Shown piece after piece: positions 33,518-42,617 of a DNA stretch of 64,000 bases (position 1 is the stretch's first letter; each line of letters opens with the position of its first letter). The position numbers and the translations under genes are program-made. Source of the stretch: Microbacterium sp. 10M-3C3 (lineage in GTDB: Bacteria > Actinomycetota > Actinomycetes > Actinomycetales > Microbacteriaceae); the NCBI RefSeq assembly GCF_003931875.1, contig NZ_CP034245.1, positions 2,976,001 to 3,040,000 on the forward strand. Direction: 5' to 3'. Below the pieces are notes generated by a model. That model was not told the origin of the DNA and searched no databases. It worked only from the letters and a program-made list of their open reading frames with translations.

Positions 33518-35032
33518 TCACGCGACGAGCGGGACGACCCCCACGAGCACGGCGACCGCGAGCATGACGAGCGACACGATCACGGCGCGCCACAGCACCT
33601 TCTTGTGGTGGTCGCCGAGGTTCACGCCGGCGAGCGACACGAGGAGCAGGATCGCCGGCACGAGCGGGCTCTGCAGGTGCACGGGCTGACCGGTGATCGA
33701 CGCGCGCGCCATCTCGACGGGGTCGATGCCGTAGGTCTGCGCGCTCTCGGCGAGGATCGGCAGGATGCCGAAGTAGAACGCGTCGTTGGACATGAAGAAC
33801 GTGAACGGGATCGACAGCACGCCCGTGATGACCGCGAGGAAGGGACCCATCGCGTCGGGGATCACGGTCGTGACCCAGTTCGCCATGGCCGTCACCATGC
33901 CGGTGCCGTTGAGCACACCCACGAGCACGCCGGCGGCCAGCACCATCGAGACGACGCCGACGATGCTCGGCGCGTGGGCGACGATCTCGTCGGCCTGCTG
34001 CTTGATGCGGGGGAAGTTGACGATGAGCGCGATCGCGGCGCCGACCATGAAGACGTACGGCAGCGGGAACAGGTCCAGCACGAGCAGCACCATGACGGCG
34101 AGCGTGAGCACGAGGTTGAACCAGATGAGCTTCGGACGCAGCGTCGGGCGGTTCGGGTCGAGCATCGTGTCAGCCATCGCGGTGTCGGCCGCGTCGACGA
34201 GCTCGGCGGCGGCGACAGCCCCGCGGGCGCCGCGCACGGTCACGATGTTGCCGGTGCGCAGATGCGCGCGGGCGCCGGGCTTGCTCTCGGCGCCGCGGAA
34301 GAGGCGCGGGCCGGCGAGGCGTCCGTCGCCGCCCTCGAGCCGCGACAGGTCGACCGAGCCGGCGAGGCGGCGGCGCTCGGACAGGCCGAGGAACCACGCG
34401 AAGGTCAGCGCGACGACGATGCCCGCCGCGAGCGAGGGCAGCATCGGCACGAAGATGTCGGTCGGCTGCAGGCCGAGCGCGGAGGCGGCGCGGACGGTGG
34501 GGCCGCCCCACGGCACGATGTTCAGCGTGCCGTTCATGAGTCCGGCGACGCACGTCAGCACGACGGGGCTCATGCCCAGGCGCAGGTAGATCGGCAGCAT
34601 CGCGGAGGTCGTGATGATGAAGGTCGTCGACCCGTCGCCGTCGAGCGACACGGCGCCGGCGAGAAGGGCCGTGCCGAGGACCACCTTGGCGGGGTCGTCG
34701 CCGAGCAGGCGCGTGACGAAGCGGATGAGCGGGTCGAACAGCCCGACGTCGATCATGATGCCGAAGTACATGATCGCGAACATGAGGAGCGCGGCCGTGG
34801 GCGCGAGGTTGCCGATCGCGTCGATCACCATGTCGCCGAGGCCGAGGCCCGCGCCCGCGAACAGACCGAACACCGTCGGCACGACGATGAGCGCGACCAT
34901 GGGCGTGAGCCGCCGCGTCATGATGAGCGCCATGAAGAGGAGCACCATGAGGAAGCCGAGGGCGACCAGGATGCCGTCGGGCGGGGTGAACGCCGTGGCG
35001 TACTCCGCGGTTTCTGCTCGCAGGATTCCCAT
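33518..35032 (-). CDS. CitMHS family citrate/divalent-metal symporter
   Basis: 504 residues with about twelve hydrophobic helices and a hydrophilic loop near residues 225-285. Motifs such as AVSLDGDGSTTFIITTSAMLPIY, GLMNGTLNIVPWGGPTVRAA and FTFFMSNDAFYFGILPILAESA are characteristic of CitM/CitH transporters, which take up citrate complexed to Mg2+ or Ca2+ with protons. It is divergent from a DcuS/CitA-type two-component system 155 bases away, the classical arrangement for citrate-induced uptake. Family is firm; the preferred metal complex cannot be read from sequence. Confidence 0.9.
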   Translation of the reverse strand: MGILRAETAEYATAFTPPDGILVALGFLMVLLFMALIMTRRLTPMVALIVVPTVFGLFAGAGLGLGDMVIDAIGNLAPTAALLMFAIMYFGIMIDVGLFDPLIRFVTRLLGDDPAKVVLGTALLAGAVSLDGDGSTTFIITTSAMLPIYLRLGMSPVVLTCVAGLMNGTLNIVPWGGPTVRAASALGLQPTDIFVPMLPSLAAGIVVALTFAWFLGLSERRRLAGSVDLSRLEGGDGRLAGPRLFRGAESKPGARAHLRTGNIVTVRGARGAVAAAELVDAADTAMADTMLDPNRPTLRPKLIWFNLVLTLAVMVLLVLDLFPLPYVFMVGAAIALIVNFPRIKQQADEIVAHAPSIVGVVSMVLAAGVLVGVLNGTGMVTAMANWVTTVIPDAMGPFLAVITGVLSIPFTFFMSNDAFYFGILPILAESAQTYGIDPVEMARASITGQPVHLQSPLVPAILLLVSLAGVNLGDHHKKVLWRAVIVSLVMLAVAVLVGVVPLVA

Positions 35033-35141
35033 CGCGACTCCTTCGTCGTAACGTGCGGCCCCGACGGGTCCGCTGACCGGATGCAGGGGAGGCTACGGCC
35101 GGTCGCAGCGCCTTCGCGCGCTATCTCTCGTTTCGCCCCTT

Positions 35142-35167
35142 ATGCGCGTATCGTGGGTTTCGCGCAT
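35142..35167. promoter_or_regulatory. Inverted repeat between citrate transporter and its two-component system
   Basis: ATGCGCG (35142-35148) and CGCGCAT (35161-35167) form perfect arms around 12 nt in the divergent promoter region. Likely binding site for the response regulator encoded next to it. Confidence 0.5.
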
Positions 35168-35187
35168 TTTGCGCACAGAGGAGGACG

Positions 35188-36834
35188 ATGCGGTTCGCGA
35201 CGCGCCTCCTGCTCGTGCAGCTGATCACCCAGGTGTGCGTCGTCGCGGTGTGCGCGGCCGCCTTCGTCGCCCTCACCGTCGGGCAGCTGCGCGCCGAGGC
35301 GGAGTCGTCGGCGCTGAACATCGCGCGCACCGTCGCGGCATCGCCGCAGGTGCGCACGCTCGTCACCGCGTACAGCGCCGACCCCGGCACCCCGGATGCG
35401 GCGAGCCTGCGCGACGGCCTGTTGGAGAGCTACGCGCGCACGACGACGGAGCGCTCCGGCGCCCTGTTCGTCGTCATCACCGACGACCAGGGCATCCGCC
35501 TCGCCCACCCCGACCCCGATCGGCTCGGCGAGGTCGTGAGCACGAGCTTCGACGCGGCGCTGGCGGGGCAGGAGGTCGTGACGTGGGAGACCGGCACGCT
35601 CGGCGAGTCGGCCCGCGCGAAGGTGCCCGTCTACCCGTTCGTGCGCGACGGCGCGCCGGTCGGCGAAGTGAGCGTCGGGTTCGCCCGCGGCAGCGTGTTC
35701 GACGACCTCCCCGCGATCCTGCTCGCGATCGGCGTGACGGTCGTCGTGGCGCTCGCCCTCGGCGCCGCGGTCGCGGTGCTCATGCGCCGCCGCCTCGAGC
35801 GCCTGACCCTGGGCCTCCAGCCCGAAGACCTCGCGGCGCTCGTGCAGACGCAGTCGGCGGTGTTCGCCGCATCCGACGCGGGCGTCGTGGCGGTCGATCC
35901 CGACGGCGTCGTGCGGGTGTGGAGCGAGCCCGCCGTCGAACTCCTGGGCGTCGCGGATGCGGTCGGCCGCCGTCTCGACGACCTGCCGCTCGGCGACGAC
36001 CTGCGCGCGGCGCTGCGCGAGGGAGCGCCGTACGGCGTGATCGTCGGCGAGCGCATCCTCTACATCGACGCCGCGCGCGTGTCGCGTCTGGGCCGAGACC
36101 TCGGCACGTCGGCGGTCGTGCGCGACCGCACCGACGTCCTCGCCCTCACCGAGCGCCTCGAGAGCGTCCGGACCCTTACCGAGGCGCTGCGCGTCGAGCG
36201 GCACGAGTTCGCCAACCGGCTGCACGCGGCGTCCGGCCTCATCGCGGCGGGCCGCCTCGCCGACGCGCGCGAGCTCCTCGGCGACATCGGCGCGCGCGGC
36301 GCCGTCGACCACCGCGTCCCGGGCGTCCCGGCCGTCACCGACCCGGTGCTGCAGTCGTTCGTCGGCGCGAAGGCGATCACGGCGGGCGAGCGGGGCGTGC
36401 GCGTGCGCGTCGGCCCCGACACGCTCCTGCGCGGCACCCTCACCGACGTCGAGGACGCCCTGGCCGTGCTCGGCAACCTCATCGACAATGCGATCACGGC
36501 CGCCGCATCCGCGCCCGCGCCGCGCTGGGTCGAGGTGACGCTGCTGGACGCGGGCGGCGAGCTGGTCGCGACCGTGACGGACTCCGGCGCCGGCATCGAC
36601 GCCGGTGCGCGGCCGTTCGAGCCGCGCACCGGCACCGCGCCGACCGAGCCCGACGCGGTGCACGGCCACGGCATCGGGCTGCCGCTGTCGCGGGAGCTCG
36701 CACGGCGCCGCGGCGGCGACGTGTGGATCATCGACGAGGGCGGCGCGGGCACCGGCGCCGTGTTCGGGATGCGGCTGCCCGGCGTCATGGGCGCCCTCGA
36801 CGACGCCTCATCCATCGATCACGAGGAGGACTGA
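35188..36834 (+). CDS. Sensor histidine kinase of the DcuS/CitA family
   Basis: 548 residues with GAGGAGG before the ATG. Helix 1 (about residues 6-33), an extracytoplasmic Cache/PAS-like sensor (about 34-170) and helix 2 (about 172-202) are followed by a cytoplasmic PAS domain (about 215-310). The phosphoacceptor is in RHEFANRLH, the HxxxN pattern of this family. ATP-site boxes: NLIDNAITAA, DSGAGID and HGHGIGLPLSREL. It should sense citrate or another tricarboxylate outside the cell and phosphorylate the next gene's product. The stop and the next start share one base. Confidence 0.9.
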   Translation: MRFATRLLLVQLITQVCVVAVCAAAFVALTVGQLRAEAESSALNIARTVAASPQVRTLVTAYSADPGTPDAASLRDGLLESYARTTTERSGALFVVITDDQGIRLAHPDPDRLGEVVSTSFDAALAGQEVVTWETGTLGESARAKVPVYPFVRDGAPVGEVSVGFARGSVFDDLPAILLAIGVTVVVALALGAAVAVLMRRRLERLTLGLQPEDLAALVQTQSAVFAASDAGVVAVDPDGVVRVWSEPAVELLGVADAVGRRLDDLPLGDDLRAALREGAPYGVIVGERILYIDAARVSRLGRDLGTSAVVRDRTDVLALTERLESVRTLTEALRVERHEFANRLHAASGLIAAGRLADARELLGDIGARGAVDHRVPGVPAVTDPVLQSFVGAKAITAGERGVRVRVGPDTLLRGTLTDVEDALAVLGNLIDNAITAAASAPAPRWVEVTLLDAGGELVATVTDSGAGIDAGARPFEPRTGTAPTEPDAVHGHGIGLPLSRELARRRGGDVWIIDEGGAGTGAVFGMRLPGVMGALDDASSIDHEED

Positions 36835-37484
36835 TGCCGGAACTGCGCGTGCTCGTGGTGGACGACGACTACCGCGTCGCGGGGCTGCACCGCGACGCGG
36901 TCGCCGCCCAGCCCGGCTTCGTCGCCCTCGAGCCGGTGCGCACGGCGGCCGACGCGCTCGTCGCGCTGCGCACGCACTCCCCCGACCTCGTCCTCGCCGA
37001 CGTCTACCTCCCCGACGGCGACGGCATCGAGATCGTCCGCGCGGCGAGCGCCGATGCGTTCGTGCTGTCGGCGGCGACGGATGCGGCGACCGTGCGCCGC
37101 GCGTTCGCCGCCGGCGCGCTCGCCTACCTCGTCAAGCCCTTCGAGGAGCGGGTGCTCGCCGACCGGCTGGCCGCGTACGGGCGCTACCGCAACCTGCTCG
37201 CCGCGCCGGCACTCACGCAGGAGCAGATCGATCGCGCCGGCGCCGCGATGCACGGCGCGGGCGACGCACCGTCGATCGCGCGGTCGGCGACGGAGCAGAC
37301 GGTGCTCGCCGCCCTCGGCGCCGACGAGGCGTCGGCGAGCGAGGTCGCCGAGCGCGCGGGCGTCTCGCGCGCGACGGCGCAACGGCATCTGAGCGCGCTC
37401 GCGACGCGGGGCCTGGTCGAGGTGAGCCTGCGGTACGGCGCGACCGGGCGGCCCGAGCACCGGTTCCGCACCGCGCACGGCTGA
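36834..37484 (+). CDS. Response regulator of the CitB/DcuR family
   Basis: 216 residues. The receiver domain has the acidic cluster VVDDDYRV, phosphoacceptor Asp in VLADVYLPDGDG and Lys in YLVKPFEE. The C-terminal DNA-binding part is a winged HTH: ASEVAERAGVSRATAQRHLSALATRGLVEVSLRYG. The ATG overlaps the kinase stop (TGATG). Partner kinase and the divergent transporter indicate control of citrate uptake. It ends 22 bases from the convergent HAD gene. Confidence 0.9.
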   Translation: MPELRVLVVDDDYRVAGLHRDAVAAQPGFVALEPVRTAADALVALRTHSPDLVLADVYLPDGDGIEIVRAASADAFVLSAATDAATVRRAFAAGALAYLVKPFEERVLADRLAAYGRYRNLLAAPALTQEQIDRAGAAMHGAGDAPSIARSATEQTVLAALGADEASASEVAERAGVSRATAQRHLSALATRGLVEVSLRYGATGRPEHRFRTAHG

Positions 37485-37506
37485 CGCGCCCGCGGGCGGA
37501 GGTCGG

Positions 37507-38397
37507 TTACAGGGCGCGGAGGATCGCGGCGACGCCGCCATCCGCGACCGACGGGCCGACTTCGCCGGCAGCCGCGTGCACCTCGGCGGGGCCCTGGCCC
37601 ATCGCGATCGCGCGGCCGCCGTGCTCGAGCGCCCACTGGAACATCTCGATGTCGTTGCGCCCGTCGCCCATCACGAGCACGTTCTCGGGCGCGATGCCCA
37701 GGCGCTCGCGGACGATCTGCAGCCCGGTCGCCTTGTTGACGCCCTGCGGCGCGATGTCGAGCCACGCCGTCCAGCCGATCGCGTACGACACCTGGCTGAG
37801 GCCGATGCGGCTGACGAGCTCGAGGAAGTCCTCGTCGGTCTGCCCCGGGGAGACGACCACGACGCGGCAGACGGGCTGGTGCGACAGCTGCTCGAACGTC
37901 ACGCGATCGGCGCCGCGCAGGTTCCAGTCCTCGAGGTACTCGGTGTACAGGCGCGTGCCGTCGGGCAGCTCCACCATGTACCGCGCGTCGCGCAGATGAC
38001 CACGGAGCAGCGCGAGCACTTCGGCGGGGTCGAACGTCTCGACGTGCACGCGCTCGTACCCGCCTCCGGCGGTGCGGCCCATGATGATCGCACCGTTGGA
38101 GCACACGGCGTACTCGGGCTCGATGCCCAGGACGTGCATGATGCGCTCGGTGCTGTCCCAGCTCCGCCCCGTCGCGAGCATCACCTCGTGGCCGAGGCTC
38201 TGCGCGTGCGCGACGGCGTCCACGACGCCCGGGCTCAGCGACTCGTCCTCGAGGATCACGGTGCCGTCGACGTCGAGCGCGATGAGCAGGCGCTCCGCGG
38301 ATGCGGCGGGCGCGACGTCCGCGACGGCCTCGGCCGCGTCGGCCTGCGGCCGCGTCTCGACCTCGCCGGGGGCCGGGACATGCGGATCGTCCGTCAC
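37507..38397 (-). CDS. HAD-superfamily phosphatase (Cof type)
   Basis: 296 residues from a GTG overlapping the serS stop as GTGA; the longer open frame inside serS is rejected. HAD motif I is [12 protein letters not shown], motif [10 protein letters not shown], motif III Lys in [12 protein letters not shown] and motif [19 protein letters not shown], all in order with a Cof-type cap between. Such enzymes dephosphorylate sugar phosphates or cofactors. Co-transcription with serS is likely from the overlap. Substrate is unknown. An Ala/Pro/Asp-rich N-terminus of about 35 residues precedes motif I. Confidence 0.88.
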   Translation of the reverse strand: MTDDPHVPAPGEVETRPQADAAEAVADVAPAASAERLLIALDVDGTVILEDESLSPGVVDAVAHAQSLGHEVMLATGRSWDSTERIMHVLGIEPEYAVCSNGAIIMGRTAGGGYERVHVETFDPAEVLALLRGHLRDARYMVELPDGTRLYTEYLEDWNLRGADRVTFEQLSHQPVCRVVVVSPGQTDEDFLELVSRIGLSQVSYAIGWTAWLDIAPQGVNKATGLQIVRERLGIAPENVLVMGDGRNDIEMFQWALEHGGRAIAMGQGPAEVHAAAGEVGPSVADGGVAAILRAL

Positions 38398-39674
38398 GCG
38401 ATGGGCTCCAGCACGGCCAGTCCACCGAGGTAGGGCCGGAGCACCTCGGGCACCGTCACCGACCCGTCGGCGCGCTGATGCGTCTCGAGGAGCGCCACGA
38501 TCCAGCGGGTGGTCGCGAGGGTGCCGTTCAGGGTCGCGACGGGCGTCGTCCTGCCCTGTCCGCCGCCCTCGGCCGCCTGCCGATAGCGGATGTCGAGCCG
38601 GCGCGCCTGGTACGTGGTGCAGTTCGACGTGCTCGTGAGCTCGCGGTAGGCGCCCTGCGTCGGCACCCACGCCTCGATGTCGTACTTGCGGGCGGCGCTG
38701 GACCCCAGGTCGCCGGCGGCGACGTCGATGACGCGGTACGCGAGATCCAGGTCCTGCAGCATCCGCTCCTGCATCTCCACGAGCCGGAGGTGCTCGGCCT
38801 CGGCCTCGTCGGGCGTGGTGTAGACGAACATCTCGAGCTTGTTGAACTGGTGCACGCGGATGATGCCGCGCGTGTCCTTGCCGTACGAGCCGGCCTCGCG
38901 CCGGTAGCAGGTCGACCAGCCCGCGTACCGCTTGGCGCCGCGCTCGAGATCGAGGATCTCGTCCATGTGGTAGCCGGCCAGCGGCACCTCGCTCGTGCCG
39001 ACCAGGTACAGGTCGTCGTCGTCGAGGTGGTAGATCTCGTCGGCGTGCTGGCCGAGGAAGCCCGTGCCGCGCATGACCTCCGGACGCACGAGGGTCGGCG
39101 GGATGATCGGCGTGAACCCGGCGGCGAGCGCGCGGTCGAGCGCGAGCGTCATGAGCGCGAGCTCGAGCCGTGCGCCGATGCCGGTGAGGAAGTAGAAGCG
39201 GCTCCCCGACACCTTCGTGCCGCGCTCCATGTCGATCGCGCCGAGCATCTCGCCGAGCTCGAGGTGGTCGCGCGGCTCGAAGCCGAAGCGCGCGGGCTCG
39301 CCGTGCGTGCGGAGCGTGACGAAGTCGTCCTCGCCGCCGGCGGGCACGCCGTCGATCACGATGTTCTCGATGCGCGCGAGTGCCGCCTCTGCCGCGGCCT
39401 CGGCCTCGGTCACGGCGTGCTGTGCCGCCTTCACGCGGTCGCTGAGGTCTTTCGCCTGCGCCACGAGCGCGGCCTTCTCGTCCTTGGGCGCCTGCGCGAC
39501 GCGCTTGCCGTGGGCGTTCTGCTCGGCACGCAGCTCCTCGAACGCCGTGATGGCGGCGCGGCGGTCGCGGTCGGCGGCGATCGCCGCATCGACGGTCTCG
39601 GGCGACTCGCCGCGGGCGATCTGCGAGCGCTTCACCCGCTCGGGATCCTCGCGCAGCAGGGTCAGGTCGATCAC
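38394..39674 (-). CDS. serS: Serine--tRNA ligase
   Basis: 426 residues from a GTG. The N-terminal coiled-coil tRNA-binding arm (about residues 28-105) and the class II catalytic core are present, including [37 protein letters not shown]-like [23 protein letters not shown] (motif 2) and [14 protein letters not shown] (motif 3). It charges serine tRNAs, two of which are in this window. TAGACT lies six bases upstream of the GTG, so the mRNA is probably leaderless. Confidence 0.96.
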   Translation of the reverse strand: MIDLTLLREDPERVKRSQIARGESPETVDAAIAADRDRRAAITAFEELRAEQNAHGKRVAQAPKDEKAALVAQAKDLSDRVKAAQHAVTEAEAAAEAALARIENIVIDGVPAGGEDDFVTLRTHGEPARFGFEPRDHLELGEMLGAIDMERGTKVSGSRFYFLTGIGARLELALMTLALDRALAAGFTPIIPPTLVRPEVMRGTGFLGQHADEIYHLDDDDLYLVGTSEVPLAGYHMDEILDLERGAKRYAGWSTCYRREAGSYGKDTRGIIRVHQFNKLEMFVYTTPDEAEAEHLRLVEMQERMLQDLDLAYRVIDVAAGDLGSSAARKYDIEAWVPTQGAYRELTSTSNCTTYQARRLDIRYRQAAEGGGQGRTTPVATLNGTLATTRWIVALLETHQRADGSVTVPEVLRPYLGGLAVLEPIA

Positions 39675-39680
39675 GCGTCG

Positions 39681-39686
39681 AGTCTA
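39681..39686 (-). promoter_or_regulatory. -10 box of leaderless serS promoter
   Basis: TAGACT, then CGACGC, then the GTG start codon of serS at 39674. Confidence 0.55.
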
Positions 39687-39720
39687 GTCAAGCCCGCCCG
39701 CAGCGGGTCCGCGGCTGGCC

Positions 39721-39726
39721 TAGGGT
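39721..39726 (+). promoter_or_regulatory. -10 box of leaderless promoter for the diacylglycerol kinase-like gene
   Basis: TAGGGT, then seven bases, then ATG at 39734. It favours this ATG over the GTG at 39725, which lies inside the box. Confidence 0.55.
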
Positions 39727-39733
39727 GGACCCC

Positions 39734-41077
39734 ATGGCGGCGTCCGACGGCTCACGCAACGACGACTCCTCCCGCGAGCCCGAAGATCCGGAAGATCCCG
39801 TGCTCGAGCACGAGACGCGGCCGGCCCCCGAGGAGGACGTGCCCACCGACACCGCCGAGTTCGCCGCGACGAGCATCGCCCCGGATGCGGCGGAGGCGGA
39901 GCAGGCCGACGAGGTCGGCGCCCCCGGCCCCGAAGGCGCGTCGAAGGACGCGCCGCATCCGGCCGAGGCCGCGGCGCCCGACGACGTCATCCGCGAGCCG
40001 GAGGACGTCGAGCCCGATACGGCCGACGGCGAGCACGGCGAAGCCCGCCGCGTGACCGCCGACGGCGAGCACACCACGATGACGGCGCCGGAGACCGACC
40101 TGCGGCGCGCCGCGCTCGTCTACAACCCCATCAAGACCGATCCGGCGCAGCTGCGCGCCCGCGTGGCCGAGCTGTCCGCCGAGGCGGAGTGGGCGGAGCC
40201 CCTCTTCTTCGAGACGACGGTCGACGACCTCGGCGACGATGCGACGCGGGCCGCCGTGCACGACGGCGTCGACGCGGTGCTCGTGGCCGGCGGTGACGGC
40301 ACCGTCCGCGCGGTGGCGGAAGCCCTCACCGACACCGGCATCCCGCTCACGATCGTGCCGAGCGGCACGGGGAACCTCCTCGCCCGCAACCTCAACCTGC
40401 CCCTCGACGACGCCGACGCCATGATCCGCGCCACCTTCGCCGGCGACGTGCTCTCGGTCGACGTGGGTGTCGCGCGCCTGCGGCGCACCGACGGCAGCAC
40501 CGAGGAGCACGGCTTCGTCGTCATGGCCGGCATGGGCCTGGACGCGGCGATGATCGCGAACACGCGCCCGGAGCTGAAGAAGACCGTCGGCTGGGTCGCG
40601 TACGTCGACGGCGCCGCGCGCTCCCTCGTGACGGCCAAGCCGTTCCGCGTGGTGTACCAGCTCGACGAGCACCGCCTCCACTCGTCGCGCGTGCAGAGCA
40701 TCCTGTTCGCCAACTGCGGGGCGCTCCCGGCGGGCATCGCGCTCATCCCGGATGCGTCGATCACCGACGGGCAGCTCGACGTCGCCATCATCCAGCCCGC
40801 GGGGCCGCTCGGATGGCTGGGCGTATGGCGGAAGATCTGGTGGGACAACTCGTTCCTGCGGCGCTTCCGCGCCGGCCGCCGGGTGCTCGAGCGTCGCGGC
40901 CGCGACTCGTCGGTGCACTACCGCCAGGGCCGTCAGATCGAGACGGCGACCGCCCCCGCGCAGCCCGTCGAGCTCGACGGCGACGAGTTCGGCGAGGCCA
41001 CCCGCATCCACTGCCGCATCGTGCCCGGCGGGCTCCAGGTCGCCGTCCCGGCCGGCCACCCGACCGCGTCGCTGTAG
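39734..41077 (+). CDS. Diacylglycerol kinase family lipid kinase with acidic N-terminal extension
   Basis: 447 residues. The first ~115 residues are low-complexity and acidic (Asp/Glu/Ala/Pro-rich) with no fold. The kinase starts at LRRAALVYNPIKTD and carries the catalytic GGDGTVRAVAEAL motif and PSGTGNLLARNLNLP, then the C-terminal beta-rich domain through VQSILFANCGALPAGIALIPDASITDGQLDVAII. The family phosphorylates diacylglycerol or related lipids at the membrane. An internal ATG near 40080 would give the bare kinase. The extension may tether or regulate the enzyme; that is inference. Confidence 0.85.
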   Translation: MAASDGSRNDDSSREPEDPEDPVLEHETRPAPEEDVPTDTAEFAATSIAPDAAEAEQADEVGAPGPEGASKDAPHPAEAAAPDDVIREPEDVEPDTADGEHGEARRVTADGEHTTMTAPETDLRRAALVYNPIKTDPAQLRARVAELSAEAEWAEPLFFETTVDDLGDDATRAAVHDGVDAVLVAGGDGTVRAVAEALTDTGIPLTIVPSGTGNLLARNLNLPLDDADAMIRATFAGDVLSVDVGVARLRRTDGSTEEHGFVVMAGMGLDAAMIANTRPELKKTVGWVAYVDGAARSLVTAKPFRVVYQLDEHRLHSSRVQSILFANCGALPAGIALIPDASITDGQLDVAIIQPAGPLGWLGVWRKIWWDNSFLRRFRAGRRVLERRGRDSSVHYRQGRQIETATAPAQPVELDGDEFGEATRIHCRIVPGGLQVAVPAGHPTASL

Positions 41078-41117
41078 TCCGGGCTGTCAAGCCCGGGCCG
41101 ACGCGACCGGCGCTGGA

Positions 41118-41123
41118 TAGCGT
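41118..41123 (+). promoter_or_regulatory. -10 box of leaderless photolyase promoter
   Basis: TAGCGT, six bases, then ATG at 41130. Confidence 0.55.
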
Positions 41124-41129
41124 CGAGCC

Positions 41130-42500
41130 ATGTCCAGCCCGTCCCTCGTGTGGTTCCGCGACGATCTGCGTCTGGCCGACCATCCGGCGCTGCGCGCCGC
41201 GATCGACCGCGACGAGCCGATCGTCGGCCTGTACGTGCTCGACGAGGAGTCGGACGGCGTGCGGGCTCTCGGGGGCGCCGCTCGCTGGTGGCTGCACCAT
41301 TCCCTGGCGTCGCTGCGCGACCGCCTGCACGACAAGGGCGCGACCCTGATCCTGCGCCGCGGCCGGGCGGCCGACGTCGTGCCCGACGTCGTCGCCGACA
41401 CGTCTGCCGGCGCGGTGTTCTGGAACCGCCGCTACGGCGGCCCCGAGCGCGAGATCGATGCGGGGCTGAAGTCGAGCCTCCGCGACGACGGGCTCACGGT
41501 CGAGTCGTTCGCCGCGAACCTCCTCTACGAGCCGTGGACCGTGCGCACCGGCTCCGGCACGCCCTACGGCGTGTACTCGCCGTTCGCGCGCGCGGTGCAG
41601 AAGCTGCCGTCCCCGCGCGACCCCCTCCCCGAGCCGCGCTCGGTCACGGGCGCCCGCACGCGCGCCGCATCCGACGACCTCGACGAGTGGGGGCTGCTGC
41701 CGACGAAGCCCGACTGGGCCGGCGGGCTGCGCGAGACGTGGGAGCCCGGCGAGCCGGCCGCCCGCGCGCGGCTGCGCGCGTTCCTCGACGAGGACCTCGG
41801 CGACTACGCGAAGTACCGCGACGTGTTCGCCGGCGGGGTCACCTCGCAGCTGTCGCCGCGGCTGCGGTGGGGCGAGCTGAGCCCGTACCAGGTGTGGAAG
41901 GACACGATCGAGCACCGCGGCAGCGGCGAGCACGCGAAGTCCGCCACGGGGTTCCTGTCGGAGGTGGTGTGGCGCGAGTTCGCATGGCACGTGCTGTTCC
42001 ACTTCCCCGATCTGGCGACGAAGAACTGGCGGAGCGAGTACGACGCCTTCCCGTGGCCGCGGCTGGAGCCGAGCCACCTGGAGGCGTGGCAGCGCGGACG
42101 CACCGGCATCGCCGTCGTCGACGCCGGCATGCGCCAGCTGTGGCGCACGGGCGTCATGCACAACCGCGTGCGCATGGTCACCGCGTCGTTCCTGTGCAAG
42201 AACCTGCTGATCGACTGGCGCCACGGCGAGCAGTGGTTCTGGGACTGCCTCGTCGACGCGGATGCGGCGAGCAACCCCTTCAACTGGCAGTGGGTGGCCG
42301 GCTCCGGCGCCGACGCGGCGCCGTACTTCCGCGTCTTCAACCCCGAGACCCAGCGCGAGAAGTTCGACCCGCACGACGAGTACGTGCGGGAATGGGCGCC
42401 GGAGTTCCTCTCCGACGACCCGCCGGAGCCGATCGTCGACCTGAAGGAGACGCGACAGGCCGCCCTCGACGCGTACGCGCACGTCCGCCACGGGGGCTGA
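41130..42500 (+). CDS. phr: Deoxyribodipyrimidine photo-lyase
   Basis: 456 residues. The N-terminal Rossmann-like antenna domain (SLVWFRDDLRLADHPAL) is followed by the helical FAD-binding domain with RLRWGELSPYQVW, REFAWHVLFHFPDL, GIAVVDAGMRQLWRTGVMHNRVRMVTASFLCKNL and WQWVAGSGADAAPYFRVFNP. The tryptophans and the Asn/Arg of the FAD pocket are present, consistent with a class I CPD photolyase. It uses blue light to repair cyclobutane pyrimidine dimers. A 25-bp-arm hairpin lies just downstream. Confidence 0.93.
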   Translation: MSSPSLVWFRDDLRLADHPALRAAIDRDEPIVGLYVLDEESDGVRALGGAARWWLHHSLASLRDRLHDKGATLILRRGRAADVVPDVVADTSAGAVFWNRRYGGPEREIDAGLKSSLRDDGLTVESFAANLLYEPWTVRTGSGTPYGVYSPFARAVQKLPSPRDPLPEPRSVTGARTRAASDDLDEWGLLPTKPDWAGGLRETWEPGEPAARARLRAFLDEDLGDYAKYRDVFAGGVTSQLSPRLRWGELSPYQVWKDTIEHRGSGEHAKSATGFLSEVVWREFAWHVLFHFPDLATKNWRSEYDAFPWPRLEPSHLEAWQRGRTGIAVVDAGMRQLWRTGVMHNRVRMVTASFLCKNLLIDWRHGEQWFWDCLVDADAASNPFNWQWVAGSGADAAPYFRVFNPETQREKFDPHDEYVREWAPEFLSDDPPEPIVDLKETRQAALDAYAHVRHGG

Positions 42501-42511
42501 CGCCCCTCCCC

Positions 42512-42580
42512 CTCCGTTCACTCGTCGTATATCGCGTGAGAATGCGCGCGCTTGCCGCGATATACGACGAGTGAGCGGAG
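42512..42580. terminator. Long intergenic hairpin (25-bp arms)
   Basis: Arms 42512-42536 and 42556-42580 match at 24 of 25 positions with a 19-nt loop. It starts 12 bases after the photolyase stop and ends 37 bases before the next plus-strand gene. Its core TCGTCGTATATCGCG is unusually AT-containing for this genome. Confidence 0.7.
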
Positions 42581-42617
42581 AGGGAACACCGGCGAGCGCG
42601 GCGGGGTTGGAGTGGGG

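Noticed and set aside
38398..38670. N-terminal extension of the HAD phosphatase frame
   Set aside because: It lies wholly inside serS in another frame; the GTGA overlap gives a natural start at 38397.
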